A stretch of DNA of 33,499 nt from Streptomyces sp. SID4985 (GCF_009863025.1 NZ_WWIR01000321.1:1-33499), one strand, 5' to 3'; shown: positions 23,371-31,090, numbered from the stretch's first letter. A program made the numbers and translations. The notes: generated by a model not told the origin, from the letters alone.

Positions 23371-23466
23371 CGCCACACCCCCAGACGTACCACTGTAGAG
23401 GGTGAAGCGCCTCTCTGCGCCACCCACCAGACACAGGAAACACTCAAAGTGACATCCGGACGACTT

Positions 23467-23480
23467 AAGGTAATCACCTT
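23467..23480. promoter_or_regulatory. Candidate operator of the toxin-antitoxin pair
   Basis: AAGGT-AATC-ACCTT, perfect 5-bp arms, in the AT-rich region about 100 bp upstream of the antitoxin start. Confidence 0.35.
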
Positions 23481-23728
23481 TACGGTCCATGCACTTACCC
23501 CCGCGTAACATGATATCCGAACGGACGTTCGCATGCCAGATTTTTGACACTTCCCCGGCTCGCGAATCCGGCACGTCCGCCGGCGCACGTTCCGCGTCGA
23601 TGTTGTGTTACCCGTTAAACGTTGCGACTCCCCATCAAGTTTCAGATCGCCCTTAAATGACCGAGTTTGCGGGAGTGTGCTGCACTACACCGCAGCGTCA
23701 TCACCCCCTCAACCCACCGCTCTCCTCA

Positions 23729-23799
23729 GCTCCCGTCCCGTACGCCATGGGCCGCGTCTGCTCGGCTCTGCCTGGGTCGATGGCGTACGGGATGGGAGC
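23729..23799. repeat. Long inverted repeat, 20-bp arms
   Basis: Arm 23729-23748 (GCTCCCGTCCCGTACGCCAT) pairs with 23780-23799, 19 of 20 bases, 31-nt loop. No gene end lies beside it, so it is not an obvious terminator. Confidence 0.75.
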
Positions 23800-24105
23800 A
23801 CTCCGCCCCCGCCACTACGGACCCGCGGTCGGGAACGGCGCTCCTCTCCCCCGGTGCCGGCCGATCCCCCGCCGGAGGCATTGCCTTGACCGGTGCCCGC
23901 TCTATGCGGTGATCGCCTCATGGCTGCCGGCCCTATCCACATGTGGGCGCGCAGCGGAGCCGGGAGCGCGCCCGGCGGAGCGGAGCGCAGCCGGGGCTTG
24001 ATGAGGTAGAGAAACCTGTAACAGCTCCTGGCTGATCTGGTCCTGGGCAGTGAAGCCGCCTCCGTGGTCGTCTTGCAGCAGCGCAGCGACATGTGAGGGG
24101 GCAGG

Positions 24106-24723
24106 GTGCAGCCGTTACCGGAGGACTTGGCGCGGAATCGGCCGGGCGACGCGGTGCGCCGCAAGATCTGCGAGCTACAGCCGAACCCCGTGTTGAGACT
24201 GATTGACTGGTGGCGCCCCCATTCGGAGATCTCCGGTTGGGTGTCCGGCCTCAAGGGCGAACAACTCACCGCCAGACGGCTCAAGAGACTTCGCGGCCAC
24301 GGCTGGCTCACCCTTCACGCAGTCCAGTGGGCCACCGGTACGGACATCGACCACCTCGCCATCGGGCCGGCCGGCGTCTTCTCCATCAATTCCAAGCGGC
24401 ACCCGGGAAAGACCGTCTGGTACGGCGACAGGGCCGTCACCGTGAACCGCGTTCCCACCCGCCACATTGCCGCCAGCCAGTCCGAAGCCCGCAAAGTCGC
24501 GCGCGTCCTGGCCGTGCACTGCGGTTTCGAGGTACCCGTGCGGCCCGTGATCTCCGTCGTGCACGCGGCGAAGCTCACCGTCAAGAGCGCCAACCCGCCG
24601 GTGCTCGTCCTGGAGGTCGACCACCTCGACCGGGTGCTGTCCGGGCTGACACCGACCCTCTCGATCGATCAGGTGTCCCGCATATACGAGGTGGCACGAC
24701 GCGCTCGAACCTGGTCAGGCTGA
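24106..24723 (+). CDS. NERD domain protein (nuclease-related)
   Basis: 205 residues; GTG 24106 after a GGGGGCAGG site. The NERD domain (about 48-160) begins GLKGEQLTARRLKRLRG and has TDIDHLAIGPAGVFSINSK, where the Asp and Lys keep the nuclease-like D...xXK pattern but the expected acidic residue before XK is Asn (NSK). VWYGDRAVTVNRV and VPVRPVISVVHAAKL follow as the core strands. Family knowledge: NERD is a PD-(D/E)XK-like fold found in mobile and defence loci; many Streptomyces members stand alone. No membrane segment. It ends directly against the GntR remnant on the other strand. Confidence 0.85.
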   Translation: MQPLPEDLARNRPGDAVRRKICELQPNPVLRLIDWWRPHSEISGWVSGLKGEQLTARRLKRLRGHGWLTLHAVQWATGTDIDHLAIGPAGVFSINSKRHPGKTVWYGDRAVTVNRVPTRHIAASQSEARKVARVLAVHCGFEVPVRPVISVVHAAKLTVKSANPPVLVLEVDHLDRVLSGLTPTLSIDQVSRIYEVARRARTWSG

Positions 24724-24989
24724 TCAGGCGTCGAAGTCGTACTCCAGGATGTACGAGGCAGCGTCCAACGTCATTTCGTTCACCTCGACGGGGCGCCCTT
24801 CGTCCGTGAACGCGGTGCGGCAGATGAGGGTGACCGGTGTGCCTGCGGACATGCTCAGCCGTGCGGCCTCGTCCTTCGACGGCATCCGGGAGCGGACTTT
24901 CTCGCGGAAATGTGGTCCGGAACCGTCTCCCCGGACACAGTCACCTGGTCGACTTCCAGAGCGCAGCTCTCGATGTCCGCGGCCCGGAT
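24724..24989 (-). pseudogene. GntR-family regulator C-terminal fragment (UTRA-type), frameshifted
   Basis: The last 58 residues (KVRSRMPSKDEAARLS, GTPVTLICRTAF, EGRPVEVNEMTLDAASYIL then EYDFDA) are the typical end of a GntR/UTRA regulator. Upstream, the matching sequence continues in another frame (LEVDQVTVSGETVPDHIS, coding 24959 downward), so a frameshift lies near 24904; further up a TAG stop follows and the DNA-binding domain is missing. Family knowledge: GntR-type repressors of this kind control excision and transfer in actinomycete integrative elements. Its place next to the right att site supports it being element debris. Confidence 0.72.
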
Positions 24990-25111
24990 AGACCGCCCGC
25001 TGCCCCACTACTCTCGGGACACCCGCTGGATACCTCGGCGTCGAAGCGTACGGAAAGCTCGTCGGGCCGTGGCAGCAAAAAGGCCCCGGTCGATGACCTG
25101 GGCCTCTTTCA

Positions 25112-25158
25112 TGGAGCGGGTGACGAGAATCGAACTCGCGCTCTCAGCTTGGGAAGCT
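25112..25158 (-). repeat. Right attachment core inside tRNA-Gly
   Basis: Identical to 20494-20540; see the left att entry. Confidence 0.9.
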
Positions 25159-25185
25159 GATGTTCTACCATTAAACTACACCCGC
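25112..25185 (-). tRNA. tRNA-Gly (anticodon CCC)
   Basis: 74 nt including an encoded CCA. The acceptor stem GCGGGTG pairs with CACCCGC, the anticodon loop TTCCCAA gives CCC, and the T-arm contains GTTCGATTC. It is the copy restored at the right end of the island; its 3' 47 nt come from the element. Confidence 0.95.
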
Positions 25186-25456
25186 GTAAGTCGGACATAT
25201 CGGCCAAATCGCCTCGACGTCCGAACGCCCGCTCACTGTACCCCATCCCCCGCTCCGGGTGCCTCGGCCTGTGCGTGTCGGGGGCGTATCGCGGTGCGGG
25301 GGCGCGCAGTTGGGGCGTACCGTGGGGTGCTCGGAGAGGGCTCGGGTGGGGGCGGAGTGCCGCCTGGAGGGGCTTCCCGGTCATCCCGTAATGTGCCTTT
25401 TGTCGTCGGGGTTGATGGCCCGACGAGGCTCCTGGGGAAGGGACTTGAGGGACTTG

Positions 25457-25615
25457 ATGGAACGCACCGTCGTCCGCTGCGTGGACGGCCACGTCTTCAG
25501 CACCGCTTCGTTCCCGATGCAGCAGGCCGAGCGGCTCGGCCCCGGCCGGCTTCTGCGGTGCCCGCGGTGCGCCCGGCTCCGCAGCGTCGTACCGGTCACG
25601 CTCGAGAAGCGGTAG
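25457..25615 (+). CDS. Small zinc-ribbon protein, conserved hypothetical
   Basis: 52 residues from ATG 25457, with GAGGG seven nt upstream; the longer frame to 25259 has no ribosome site. MERTVVRCVDGHVFST and LLRCPRCARLR give Cys-x-x-x-His and Cys-x-x-Cys, enough for one zinc site. From memory this small protein is widespread in Streptomyces, but its role is unknown. The 25186-25456 gap before it holds nothing I can support beyond a probable promoter region. Confidence 0.68.
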   Translation: MERTVVRCVDGHVFSTASFPMQQAERLGPGRLLRCPRCARLRSVVPVTLEKR

Positions 25616-25720
25616 CAAGCAGCAGCGAGAGAACAGCAGGGAACCGGCGTGAACGCGCGGCCATCTCCGTCCCCCGGAGGTGGCCGCGTCGCGTAGCCGC
25701 CCCGTACACGCTCGCCACGA

Positions 25721-25751
25721 TTGTCCGCCCCCCGCGCCCCTTGCGTATCCT
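25721..25751 (+). promoter_or_regulatory. Candidate promoter of dcd
   Basis: -35 TTGTCC (25721-25726), a 19-nt spacer, -10 TATCCT (25746-25751), then 6 nt to GTG 25758. The mRNA would begin at or next to the start codon (leaderless). Confidence 0.45.
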
Positions 25752-25757
25752 CGGGAC

Positions 25758-26333
25758 GTGCTTCTCTCAGACAAGGACATCCGGGCCGAGATCAATGCCG
25801 GACGGGTGCGGATCGATCCCTACGACGAATCCATGGTGCAGCCGTCCAGCATCGACGTGCGGCTGGACCGCTACTTCCGCGTGTTCGAGAACCACCGGTA
25901 CCCCCACATCGACCCCTCCGTCGAGCAGGCCGACCTCACCCGGCTGGTGGAGCCCGAGGGCGACGAGCCCTTCATCCTGCACCCCGGTGAGTTCGTGCTG
26001 GCCAGCACGTACGAGGTCATCTCGCTGCCGGACGACCTGGCCTCCCGGCTGGAGGGCAAGAGCTCGCTCGGGCGCCTCGGCCTCGTCACGCACTCCACCG
26101 CCGGGTTCATCGACCCCGGCTTCAGCGGACACGTGACCCTGGAGCTGTCCAACCTCGCCACCCTGCCGATCAAGCTCTGGCCCGGTATGAAGATCGGCCA
26201 GCTCTGCATGTTCCGGCTCAGCTCGCCCGCCGAGCACCCCTACGGCAGCGAGCGCTACGGCTCCCGGTACCAGGGCCAGCGCGGCCCGACCGCCTCGCGG
26301 TCCTATCTCAATTTCCACCGGACCCAGGTGTGA
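25758..26333 (+). CDS. dcd: dCTP deaminase
   Basis: 191 residues, the usual length of the family, from GTG 25758; no ribosome site precedes it, in line with a leaderless transcript. [11 protein letters not shown] opens the protein, [14 protein letters not shown] and [20 protein letters not shown] are diagnostic, and HVTLELSN supplies the catalytic Glu. It deaminates dCTP to dUTP for thymidylate synthesis; mycobacterial Dcd is bifunctional and also hydrolyses dUTP, which may hold here. Trimeric cytosolic enzyme. The next gene starts 2 nt past its stop, or overlaps it by 4 nt, so the two form an operon. Confidence 0.96.
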   Translation: MLLSDKDIRAEINAGRVRIDPYDESMVQPSSIDVRLDRYFRVFENHRYPHIDPSVEQADLTRLVEPEGDEPFILHPGEFVLASTYEVISLPDDLASRLEGKSSLGRLGLVTHSTAGFIDPGFSGHVTLELSNLATLPIKLWPGMKIGQLCMFRLSSPAEHPYGSERYGSRYQGQRGPTASRSYLNFHRTQV

Positions 26334-26335
26334 GC

Positions 26336-26845
26336 ATGAGCGACGTGCGGGAGAACCTGACCTACGAGCGCTTCGGCGAGGCCGTCCGCGAGCTGGCGCA
26401 GACCATCGCGGACGACGGCTACGAGCCGGACATCGTCCTGAGCATCGCCCGCGGCGGCGTCTTCGTGGCCGGTGGCCTCGCCTACGCCCTGGAGTGCAAG
26501 AACATCCACCTGGTGAACGTGGAGTTCTACACCGGCGTCGGCACCACGCTGGAGATGCCGGTCATGCTGGCGCCCGTGCCCAACGTGATCGACTTCTCCG
26601 ACAAGAAGGTCCTGATCACCGACGACGTCGCCGACACCGGCAAGACGCTCAAGCTGGTGCGGGACTTCTGCCTGGAGACCGTCGCCGAGGTGCGCACCGC
26701 CGTCGTGTACGAGAAGTCGCACTCGCTCGTGAAGTGCGAGTACGTCTGGAAGCGCACCGACGCCTGGATCAACTTCCCGTGGAGCGTGCTGCCCCCGGTG
26801 CGCAGGCGGGGTGAGCCGGTGACGCCGTCCAAGGACGCCCTCTGA
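26336..26845 (+). CDS. Phosphoribosyltransferase
   Basis: 169 residues from ATG 26336; the AGGTG spanning the dcd stop serves as ribosome site. GTG 26330, which overlaps the dcd stop as GTGA, would add two residues. PRPP loop VLITDDVADTGKTLKL, the flexible-loop region after VEFYTGVG, and DIVLSIARGGVFVAGGLA near the N-terminus follow the type I phosphoribosyltransferase fold (xanthine/hypoxanthine type). Together with dcd it suggests nucleotide salvage. The exact base is not clear from motifs. The terminator 26844-26873 starts in its stop codon. Confidence 0.9.
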   Translation: MSDVRENLTYERFGEAVRELAQTIADDGYEPDIVLSIARGGVFVAGGLAYALECKNIHLVNVEFYTGVGTTLEMPVMLAPVPNVIDFSDKKVLITDDVADTGKTLKLVRDFCLETVAEVRTAVVYEKSHSLVKCEYVWKRTDAWINFPWSVLPPVRRRGEPVTPSKDAL

Positions 26846-26873
26846 GCCCGGCCGGGGGTCGTCGGCCAGGCTC
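26844..26873. terminator. Terminator hairpin after the dcd operon
   Basis: GAGCC-c-GGCCG (26844-26854) pairs with CGGCC-a-GGCTC (26863-26873), 10 bp with one mismatch, 8-nt loop; it lies between convergent genes. Confidence 0.7.
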
Positions 26874-26894
26874 GGAGGACCGCGTACGGCTCGG

Positions 26895-27674
26895 TCAGGC
26901 GCGGCGTACCTTCACGCCGTTCGCCTCGAAGTCGTAGACGTTGTTGTTGATGCGCAGGCCGTCGACCGCGCCGGTCCACAGGTGGTCGCGGCCCTTGCCG
27001 ACGGCCGCCGTGTAGATGAGCGGTGCCGCGCCGCCGTCGTTCAGCGAGGCCTTGACCTGCGCGAACGTGCAGGGGGCGGCCTGCGTGCAGGCGGTCTCGC
27101 CGCCCGTGAGGAACCAGGTGCCGGTGGTGGTGGCGTCCAGGTAGCCGCTCCAGCGGCCGGTCGTGGTGACCGGGCCGGGCACCCACACCAGCGTGGAGTA
27201 GGTGTCGCCGGGGTGGGCGGCGACGTTCGGGTTGATCTCGAACTTGATGTTGGGCAGGTTCCGGTCGCCGCCGTACGAGACGTTCTCGCCGGTCTGGAAG
27301 ACGCGGAAGCCGACCTGGGTGAGGCCGAGCACCGGGTTGCCGTAGAAGTCGACCTCGTTGCCGAAGTCCACCTTCTCGCTGGGCGGGGTCAGCGAGGTGG
27401 AGTTGTCCGCCACCTCGATGCCGAGGCTGCCGGTGCCGAAGGGTGGGCGGGCGGCGGCGCCGGTGACGCCGAACGAGCCGTAGGGGCCCTCCCGCAGTGC
27501 GGCCACCGGCGAGCCGATGGTGTTGCGGGTGATCACACCCCAGTGGTCCGCGCTGCTTCCGCCCCCGGTGCCGCCGGCGGCCGTGGCCGGTATCTGGAGG
27601 GCCGTCGCGGCGAGGGTGGACAGTGCGGCGATCGTGAGCGCCTTTGCGCGGCTCACGCCAAAGCGAGCTTTCAC
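26895..27674 (-). CDS. Secreted protein of unknown family
   Basis: 259 residues from GTG 27674, favoured over GTG 27680 because AGGGAG lies 5 nt upstream. Signal peptide: KARFGVSRAKALTIAALSTL with AATA/ATAAG cleavage near residue 33. The mature part is beta-rich and has two Cys close together (ETACTQAAPCTF), probably a disulfide. Motifs such as GYLDATTTGTWFL, NNNVYDFEANGVKVRR and DNSTSLTPPSEKVDFGNEVD do not lead me to a named family. Probably a released exoprotein. Monocistronic, with a CATATG repeat pair upstream. Confidence 0.75.
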   Translation of the reverse strand: MKARFGVSRAKALTIAALSTLAATALQIPATAAGGTGGGSSADHWGVITRNTIGSPVAALREGPYGSFGVTGAAARPPFGTGSLGIEVADNSTSLTPPSEKVDFGNEVDFYGNPVLGLTQVGFRVFQTGENVSYGGDRNLPNIKFEINPNVAAHPGDTYSTLVWVPGPVTTTGRWSGYLDATTTGTWFLTGGETACTQAAPCTFAQVKASLNDGGAAPLIYTAAVGKGRDHLWTGAVDGLRINNNVYDFEANGVKVRRA

Positions 27675-27761
27675 ACTCACTCCCTGATTCGTGTCGACGA
27701 AGAGGCACGCACCGGCTCCTCGGCCGGTGCGGCGTTCTCAACGTATCGGGAGATAAAGGGA

Positions 27762-27780
27762 CATATGAGATCTGCATATG
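27762..27780. promoter_or_regulatory. Paired CATATG inverted repeat upstream of the secreted-protein gene
   Basis: CATATG-AGATCTG-CATATG: two 6-bp palindromes in an AT-rich island about 90 bp upstream of GTG 27674. Candidate operator; the rest of 27675-27835 shows no gene. Confidence 0.3.
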
Positions 27781-27835
27781 CCGGACGGGTGTCTGCCGTA
27801 CGGGTGTTTCCCGGGCACGTGTCCGCGCGTCGGAC

Positions 27836-28792
27836 TCAGAACGTTCCGAGCTTCACGATCGACAGCAGCGCGATCAGCTGGATCGCGGACGCGCCCAGCG
27901 CCTTCGGCCACGGCAGGTCGTGGGAGCGGGACACCATCAGCGTCAGCAGGGCACCCGCGCCGAGCCAGGTCGCCCAGCCGATCGCCTGGACGAAGCCCGC
28001 GTCGCCGCCCGCGAACATCGCGAAGACGAGCCGGGGCGCGTCCGTGAGCGACATGATCAGCATCGACAGGCCGACGGTCGGCTGCCAGTTGCCGTTGCCG
28101 CCGAGCTGACGGGCCAGGGTGTGGGTGACCACGCTCAGGACGAAGATGCTGAGCACCATCGCGACGGCCGTGACCAGCACGATCGGGATGGCGTTGGTCA
28201 GCGTCGCGCCGATGGCGTCCGCGCGGGCGCCGTCGAAGCCGAAGACCGCGAGCAGGCCGTAGAGGAAGGTGACGATGAGGGCGGGGCCCCACATCGTGTA
28301 GTCGCGCATCCGCAGGAAGGTCTGGTTCGGGGACACGATGATCCCCTTCAGCAGTTCCTTCCAGTGCAGCGGCGGGCCCGTCGGGCCGGAGGGCTCGGCG
28401 GCACCGGCGTGGTAGGTGTCGCCCTGGGTGTAACCGGCCGCGTCGTCGATCGAGAACGCCTGCGTGTGGCCCGGGTTGTCGGCCGCGTACGGGCTGTGCG
28501 GCGCCGGGGGCCCCGGGTGGTGGCCGCCGTCGCCGAAGTACTCCGGCCCGTCGGCGGGCTGTCCCGGGTAGCCGTACGAGGGGCCGCCGGGGCCCGGCTG
28601 TCCCGGCTGTCCCGGGCGGGGGTACGCCTGCTGCTGCGGGTACGTCGGGCCGCCCTGCGGGTAGCCGTAGGACGGTCCCTGCTGTCCGTGGCGCGGGGCG
28701 GGGTTGCCGCCGTACGACGGGCCCTGCGGCGCCTGCTGTCCCTGCGGGGAGCGATTTTCGTGGTCCCCGCGTCCGATCCTGAATCCAGCCAC
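27836..28792 (-). CDS. YIP1 family membrane protein
   Basis: 318 residues; GTG 28792. The first 140 residues are a Pro/Gly/Gln/Tyr-rich, disordered cytosolic tail with PSYGYP-type repeats. From about 148 (HWKELLKGIIVSPNQTFLRM) the Yip1 domain follows, with five hydrophobic segments (PALIVTFLYGLLAVFGF, AIPIVLVTAVAMVLSIFVLS, WQPTVGLSMLIMSLTDAPR, GFVQAIGWATWLGAGALLTL, ALGASAIQLIALLSIV). Family knowledge: in bacteria the role of Yip1 proteins is unknown; the SPNQTF-type motif before the first helix is characteristic. The repeats are good candidates for length variation between strains. Confidence 0.85.
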   Translation of the reverse strand: MAGFRIGRGDHENRSPQGQQAPQGPSYGGNPAPRHGQQGPSYGYPQGGPTYPQQQAYPRPGQPGQPGPGGPSYGYPGQPADGPEYFGDGGHHPGPPAPHSPYAADNPGHTQAFSIDDAAGYTQGDTYHAGAAEPSGPTGPPLHWKELLKGIIVSPNQTFLRMRDYTMWGPALIVTFLYGLLAVFGFDGARADAIGATLTNAIPIVLVTAVAMVLSIFVLSVVTHTLARQLGGNGNWQPTVGLSMLIMSLTDAPRLVFAMFAGGDAGFVQAIGWATWLGAGALLTLMVSRSHDLPWPKALGASAIQLIALLSIVKLGTF

Positions 28793-28825
28793 CCGTCGAA
28801 CGTACCTGGTCCGGGGCGGTCGCGG

Positions 28826-28851
28826 GCCGGGCCCAGGGGGCTGGGCCCGGC
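28826..28851 (-). terminator. Terminator hairpin after the FG-GAP gene
   Basis: Arms GCCGGGCCCA (28826-28835) and TGGGCCCGGC (28842-28851), 6-nt loop, 65 bp past the FG-GAP stop and before the YIP1 start on the same strand. Confidence 0.65.
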
Positions 28852-28915
28852 TTTGCGGCCGACCTGTGACATCCCCTAAGGGGCCGTCAGGGGGGAATCG
28901 GGGATGGCCGGGGTT

Positions 28916-30391
28916 TCAGTTGGCGAAGTTGCTGCCGAGCTGCGGGGTGCCGGAGGCGGAGATGCCCAGGTTGCCGACGCCGGTGAAGCGCGAGCCGGTG
29001 ACGGTGATCTTCTTGCCGGTGGACGGCAGGTAGGTGATCGAGCCGTCGCCGCCGTTCTCGGTGGAGCCGACGACCAGGTCGGCCTTGCCGTCGCCGTTGA
29101 CGTCGTCGAGCTTGACGTCCATGCCGAAGCGGTCGGCCTTCTCGTCGTTGTCCGGGACGCCCGCGGTGCTCTGCGCGAAGGACTGGGCGCCGGAGGCGGT
29201 GTTCACCCCGGCCTTGGAGCCGTACAGGACGGTGACCATGCCCGCGTCGGCGGCCGTGCCGATGTCCTCGAACGGGCTGCCGATCGCGATGTCCTGGTAG
29301 CCGTCGCCGTTGACGTCGCCGAGGTCCAGGTCCCAGCCGAACTGGTCGCCCTTCTCGGAGGCGCCGGGGACGTTGCCGGTGTCCTGGTTGATCATGGCGG
29401 TCCGGGCGGGGCCCGAGGCGGACCCGTAGGTGATGTTGACACGGCCGCCGGTGGAGGAGTCGGGGATCGGCGTCCCGTCGGACAGCTTGGCCCAGTCCCA
29501 GCCGGCGCCGCTGACGATGTCGCCGTAGCCGTCGCCGTTGATGTCGCCGATGCCGGTGACGATGCCGGACCGCAGCTTCTTGATGGAGGACGAGGACAGG
29601 CCGGTCGCGGTGCCGGGCAGCCAGTAGTTGGTGTTCCAGCCGTAGGCGGTCTTGGTCTCCCAGCCGTTCACGATCAGGTCGGTGCGGCCGTCGCCGTTGA
29701 CGTCGCCCGCGGTGAGGTTCATCGGACCGGCGTCGCTGGCCGCCAGGACGGGGACACCCACGGTGGTGCGGCTCACGGCCGTACCGGCGGTGTTGAAGCC
29801 GCCCCGGTAGACGTAGAGGACGGAGGCCGTGCTGCCGACGACCAGGTCGGCGCGGCCGTCGTGGTCGAAGTCGCCCGCGGCGAGGGTGCGGCCCCACTGG
29901 TCGTGGGAGCCGGGGGCCGGGTCGGCCACGGTCACGCCCTTGCCGGTCAGACCCGTCTTGGAGCCCCACAGCAGGGTGACGGTGCCGCCGTCGGCGTCGG
30001 AGCCGACCTTCTCGTGCGGGGTGCCGACGACGAGGTCGTCGTAGCCGTCGCGGTTGAAGTCGCCGTACGCCAGCGCGTACCCGAACTTGTCGCCCGCCTC
30101 GGCGGTGTCGGGGACGTTCGCGGAGTTCTGGCTGAGGGTGATGTGCTTGGCGCCGCTGACGCCGGAGGCGGTGCCGTACAGGACGGAGACCTGGCCGGCG
30201 TCCTTGAGGCCGGCCACGTAGCCGCCGGGGGCGCTGGTGGCGATGTCGCCGTAGCCGTCGCCGTTGAAGTCGGCGCGCGCGACCCTGACGGAGTCCGCGG
30301 CCGTGGCGGGCGCGGCGGCGACGGTGAACAGACCGCCCGTCAGCGCGGCGGCGGTGGCCGTCGCGAGGGCGAGCCTGTGAGGTGCGTACAT
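28916..30391 (-). CDS. Secreted FG-GAP repeat protein, integrin-alpha-like propeller
   Basis: 491 residues from ATG 30391, with AGGAG eight nt upstream; the frame is open further but that part overlaps the ABM gene on the other strand. Signal peptide YAPHRLALATATAAALTGGL then TVAAAPATAA. Seven Ca-binding DxNGDGxxD loops (DFNGDGYGDI, DFNRDGYDDL, DFDHDGRADL, DVNGDGRTDL, DINGDGYGDI, DVNGDGYQDI, DVNGDGKADL) match a complete seven-bladed propeller. The C-terminus has no anchor, so release is likely. The ligand is unknown; such proteins in Streptomyces often bind surfaces or sugars. Each loop needs Ca2+ for folding. Confidence 0.92.
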   Translation of the reverse strand: MYAPHRLALATATAAALTGGLFTVAAAPATAADSVRVARADFNGDGYGDIATSAPGGYVAGLKDAGQVSVLYGTASGVSGAKHITLSQNSANVPDTAEAGDKFGYALAYGDFNRDGYDDLVVGTPHEKVGSDADGGTVTLLWGSKTGLTGKGVTVADPAPGSHDQWGRTLAAGDFDHDGRADLVVGSTASVLYVYRGGFNTAGTAVSRTTVGVPVLAASDAGPMNLTAGDVNGDGRTDLIVNGWETKTAYGWNTNYWLPGTATGLSSSSIKKLRSGIVTGIGDINGDGYGDIVSGAGWDWAKLSDGTPIPDSSTGGRVNITYGSASGPARTAMINQDTGNVPGASEKGDQFGWDLDLGDVNGDGYQDIAIGSPFEDIGTAADAGMVTVLYGSKAGVNTASGAQSFAQSTAGVPDNDEKADRFGMDVKLDDVNGDGKADLVVGSTENGGDGSITYLPSTGKKITVTGSRFTGVGNLGISASGTPQLGSNFAN

Positions 30392-30646
30392 GCGGTTTCT
30401 CCTGCGGCATACAGGGGACGCCGGGTCGGGCATCCGCAGTCGGCTGAAGCCGCCGCCCGCTTCCCCCTCGGTCCGCCCAAGGGGGTGTGCGAGGCGGTCG
30501 GCGATCATGAGACCGGCCTCAAGGCGCAAGGGTTGTACGTGAGTTCGGGAAAAGTTCGGGCTGCGGTGACCGGCGGGGCCGAGAGGGTGGGCGCGGTCGC
30601 CGGTGTCGGGGGCGCGTGGCGGTTGCGGCGGGGGCAGGATGGGGGC
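30392..30646. other. Divergent intergenic region (255 bp), no gene
   Basis: Promoter region of the FG-GAP and ABM genes. AAAAGTTCGGGC (30550-30561 area) is the only AT-richer point; no promoter could be assigned. Confidence 0.3.
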
Positions 30647-30991
30647 ATGAGCGTAGTCAAGATCAATGTGCTGACCGTTCCCGCCGAGCAGCGGGAGGTG
30701 CTGGAGAAGCGGTTCGCCTCGCGGGCCCACACGGTGGAGAGCTCGGACGGGTTCGAGTGGTTCGAGCTGCTGCGGCCGGTCGAGGGGACCGATCAGTACC
30801 TCGTCTACACCCGCTGGCGCGACGACGCGGCCTTCCAGGCGTGGATGGAGGGGCCGATGAAGGCGGCCCACCAGGGGACCGGCGGTGGCTCCGGTGGCGG
30901 CGAGGGCGGGGAGAAGCACCGGCCCGCGGCGGCCGGTTCGACGCTGTGGTCCTTCGAGGTGGTGCAGCAGGCGGCGCCGAAGGAGGCGTAG
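30647..30991 (+). CDS. Antibiotic biosynthesis monooxygenase (ABM) domain protein
   Basis: 114 residues from ATG 30647, with AGGATGGGG upstream. A single ferredoxin-like ABM domain: VVKINVLTVPAEQREVLEKR, then FEWFELLRPVEGTDQYLVYT and WRDDAAFQAWMEGPMKAAHQ, in which the Trp/Glu-Trp-Phe pattern is common to heme-degrading (HmoA/IsdG-like) and quinone monooxygenases. A Gly-rich insertion (TGGGSGGGEGGEK) precedes the last strand. The subfamily cannot be settled by eye: heme or quinone oxygenation are alternatives. Monocistronic, ends in a strong terminator shared with the Fe-S gene. Confidence 0.85.
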   Translation: MSVVKINVLTVPAEQREVLEKRFASRAHTVESSDGFEWFELLRPVEGTDQYLVYTRWRDDAAFQAWMEGPMKAAHQGTGGGSGGGEGGEKHRPAAAGSTLWSFEVVQQAAPKEA

Positions 30992-31035
30992 TTCCTTCCC
31001 GGCGTTCTTCCCGGCGGTGAGGTGCTGCCGCTGAT

Positions 31036-31082
31036 ACGACAAGGTGCCCCCGGCCGGCAGTCGGCTGGGGGCACCTTGTCGT
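31036..31082. terminator. Bidirectional terminator hairpin
   Basis: Perfect 16-bp stem ACGACAAGGTGCCCCC (31036-31051) with 31067-31082; the inner GCCG/CGGC adds a short stem. It lies between convergent genes. Confidence 0.85.
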
Positions 31083-31090
31083 CGTACCGC

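Larger units (their letters stand above)
23371..24105. other. Non-coding stretch (735 bp) inside the island
   Basis: I find no gene I can support. Open frames here lack ribosome sites and family likeness. The left part (23450-23660) is AT-richer than anything else in the window and should hold the promoter of the toxin-antitoxin pair. The middle holds a 20-bp inverted repeat, and 23955-23998 is very G+C-rich with GCCGGG/CCCGGC hairpins. Confidence 0.5.
20494..25158. mobile_element. Eroded integrative element in tRNA-Gly(CCC), about 4.6 kb
   Basis: Bounded by a 47-nt direct repeat made of the tRNA-Gly 3' half, the normal footprint of a tyrosine-recombinase insertion that restores the tRNA. 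Inside, base composition is visibly less G+C-rich than the flanks and the genes are accessory types. No integrase, excisionase, replication or transfer gene remains. A GntR remnant at the right end fits the regulators found in actinomycete integrative conjugative elements. A second tRNA remnant inside (tRNA-Ser) shows the island is composite. Confidence 0.8.

Noticed and set aside
23371..23574. Longer N-terminus for the Panacea-like protein
   Set aside because: No ribosome site, Cys-rich atypical sequence, and the AT-rich region fits a promoter better.
23605..24001. Three plus-strand open frames of 81-114 codons
   Set aside because: No ribosome site or family; the 20-bp inverted repeat runs through them.
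23709..24311. Minus-strand frame of 200 codons
   Set aside because: It overlaps the NERD gene start and the inverted repeat, with no recognisable pattern.
28904..30646. Long plus-strand extension of the ABM gene
   Set aside because: Shadow of the FG-GAP gene; the ABM domain begins at ATG 30647.
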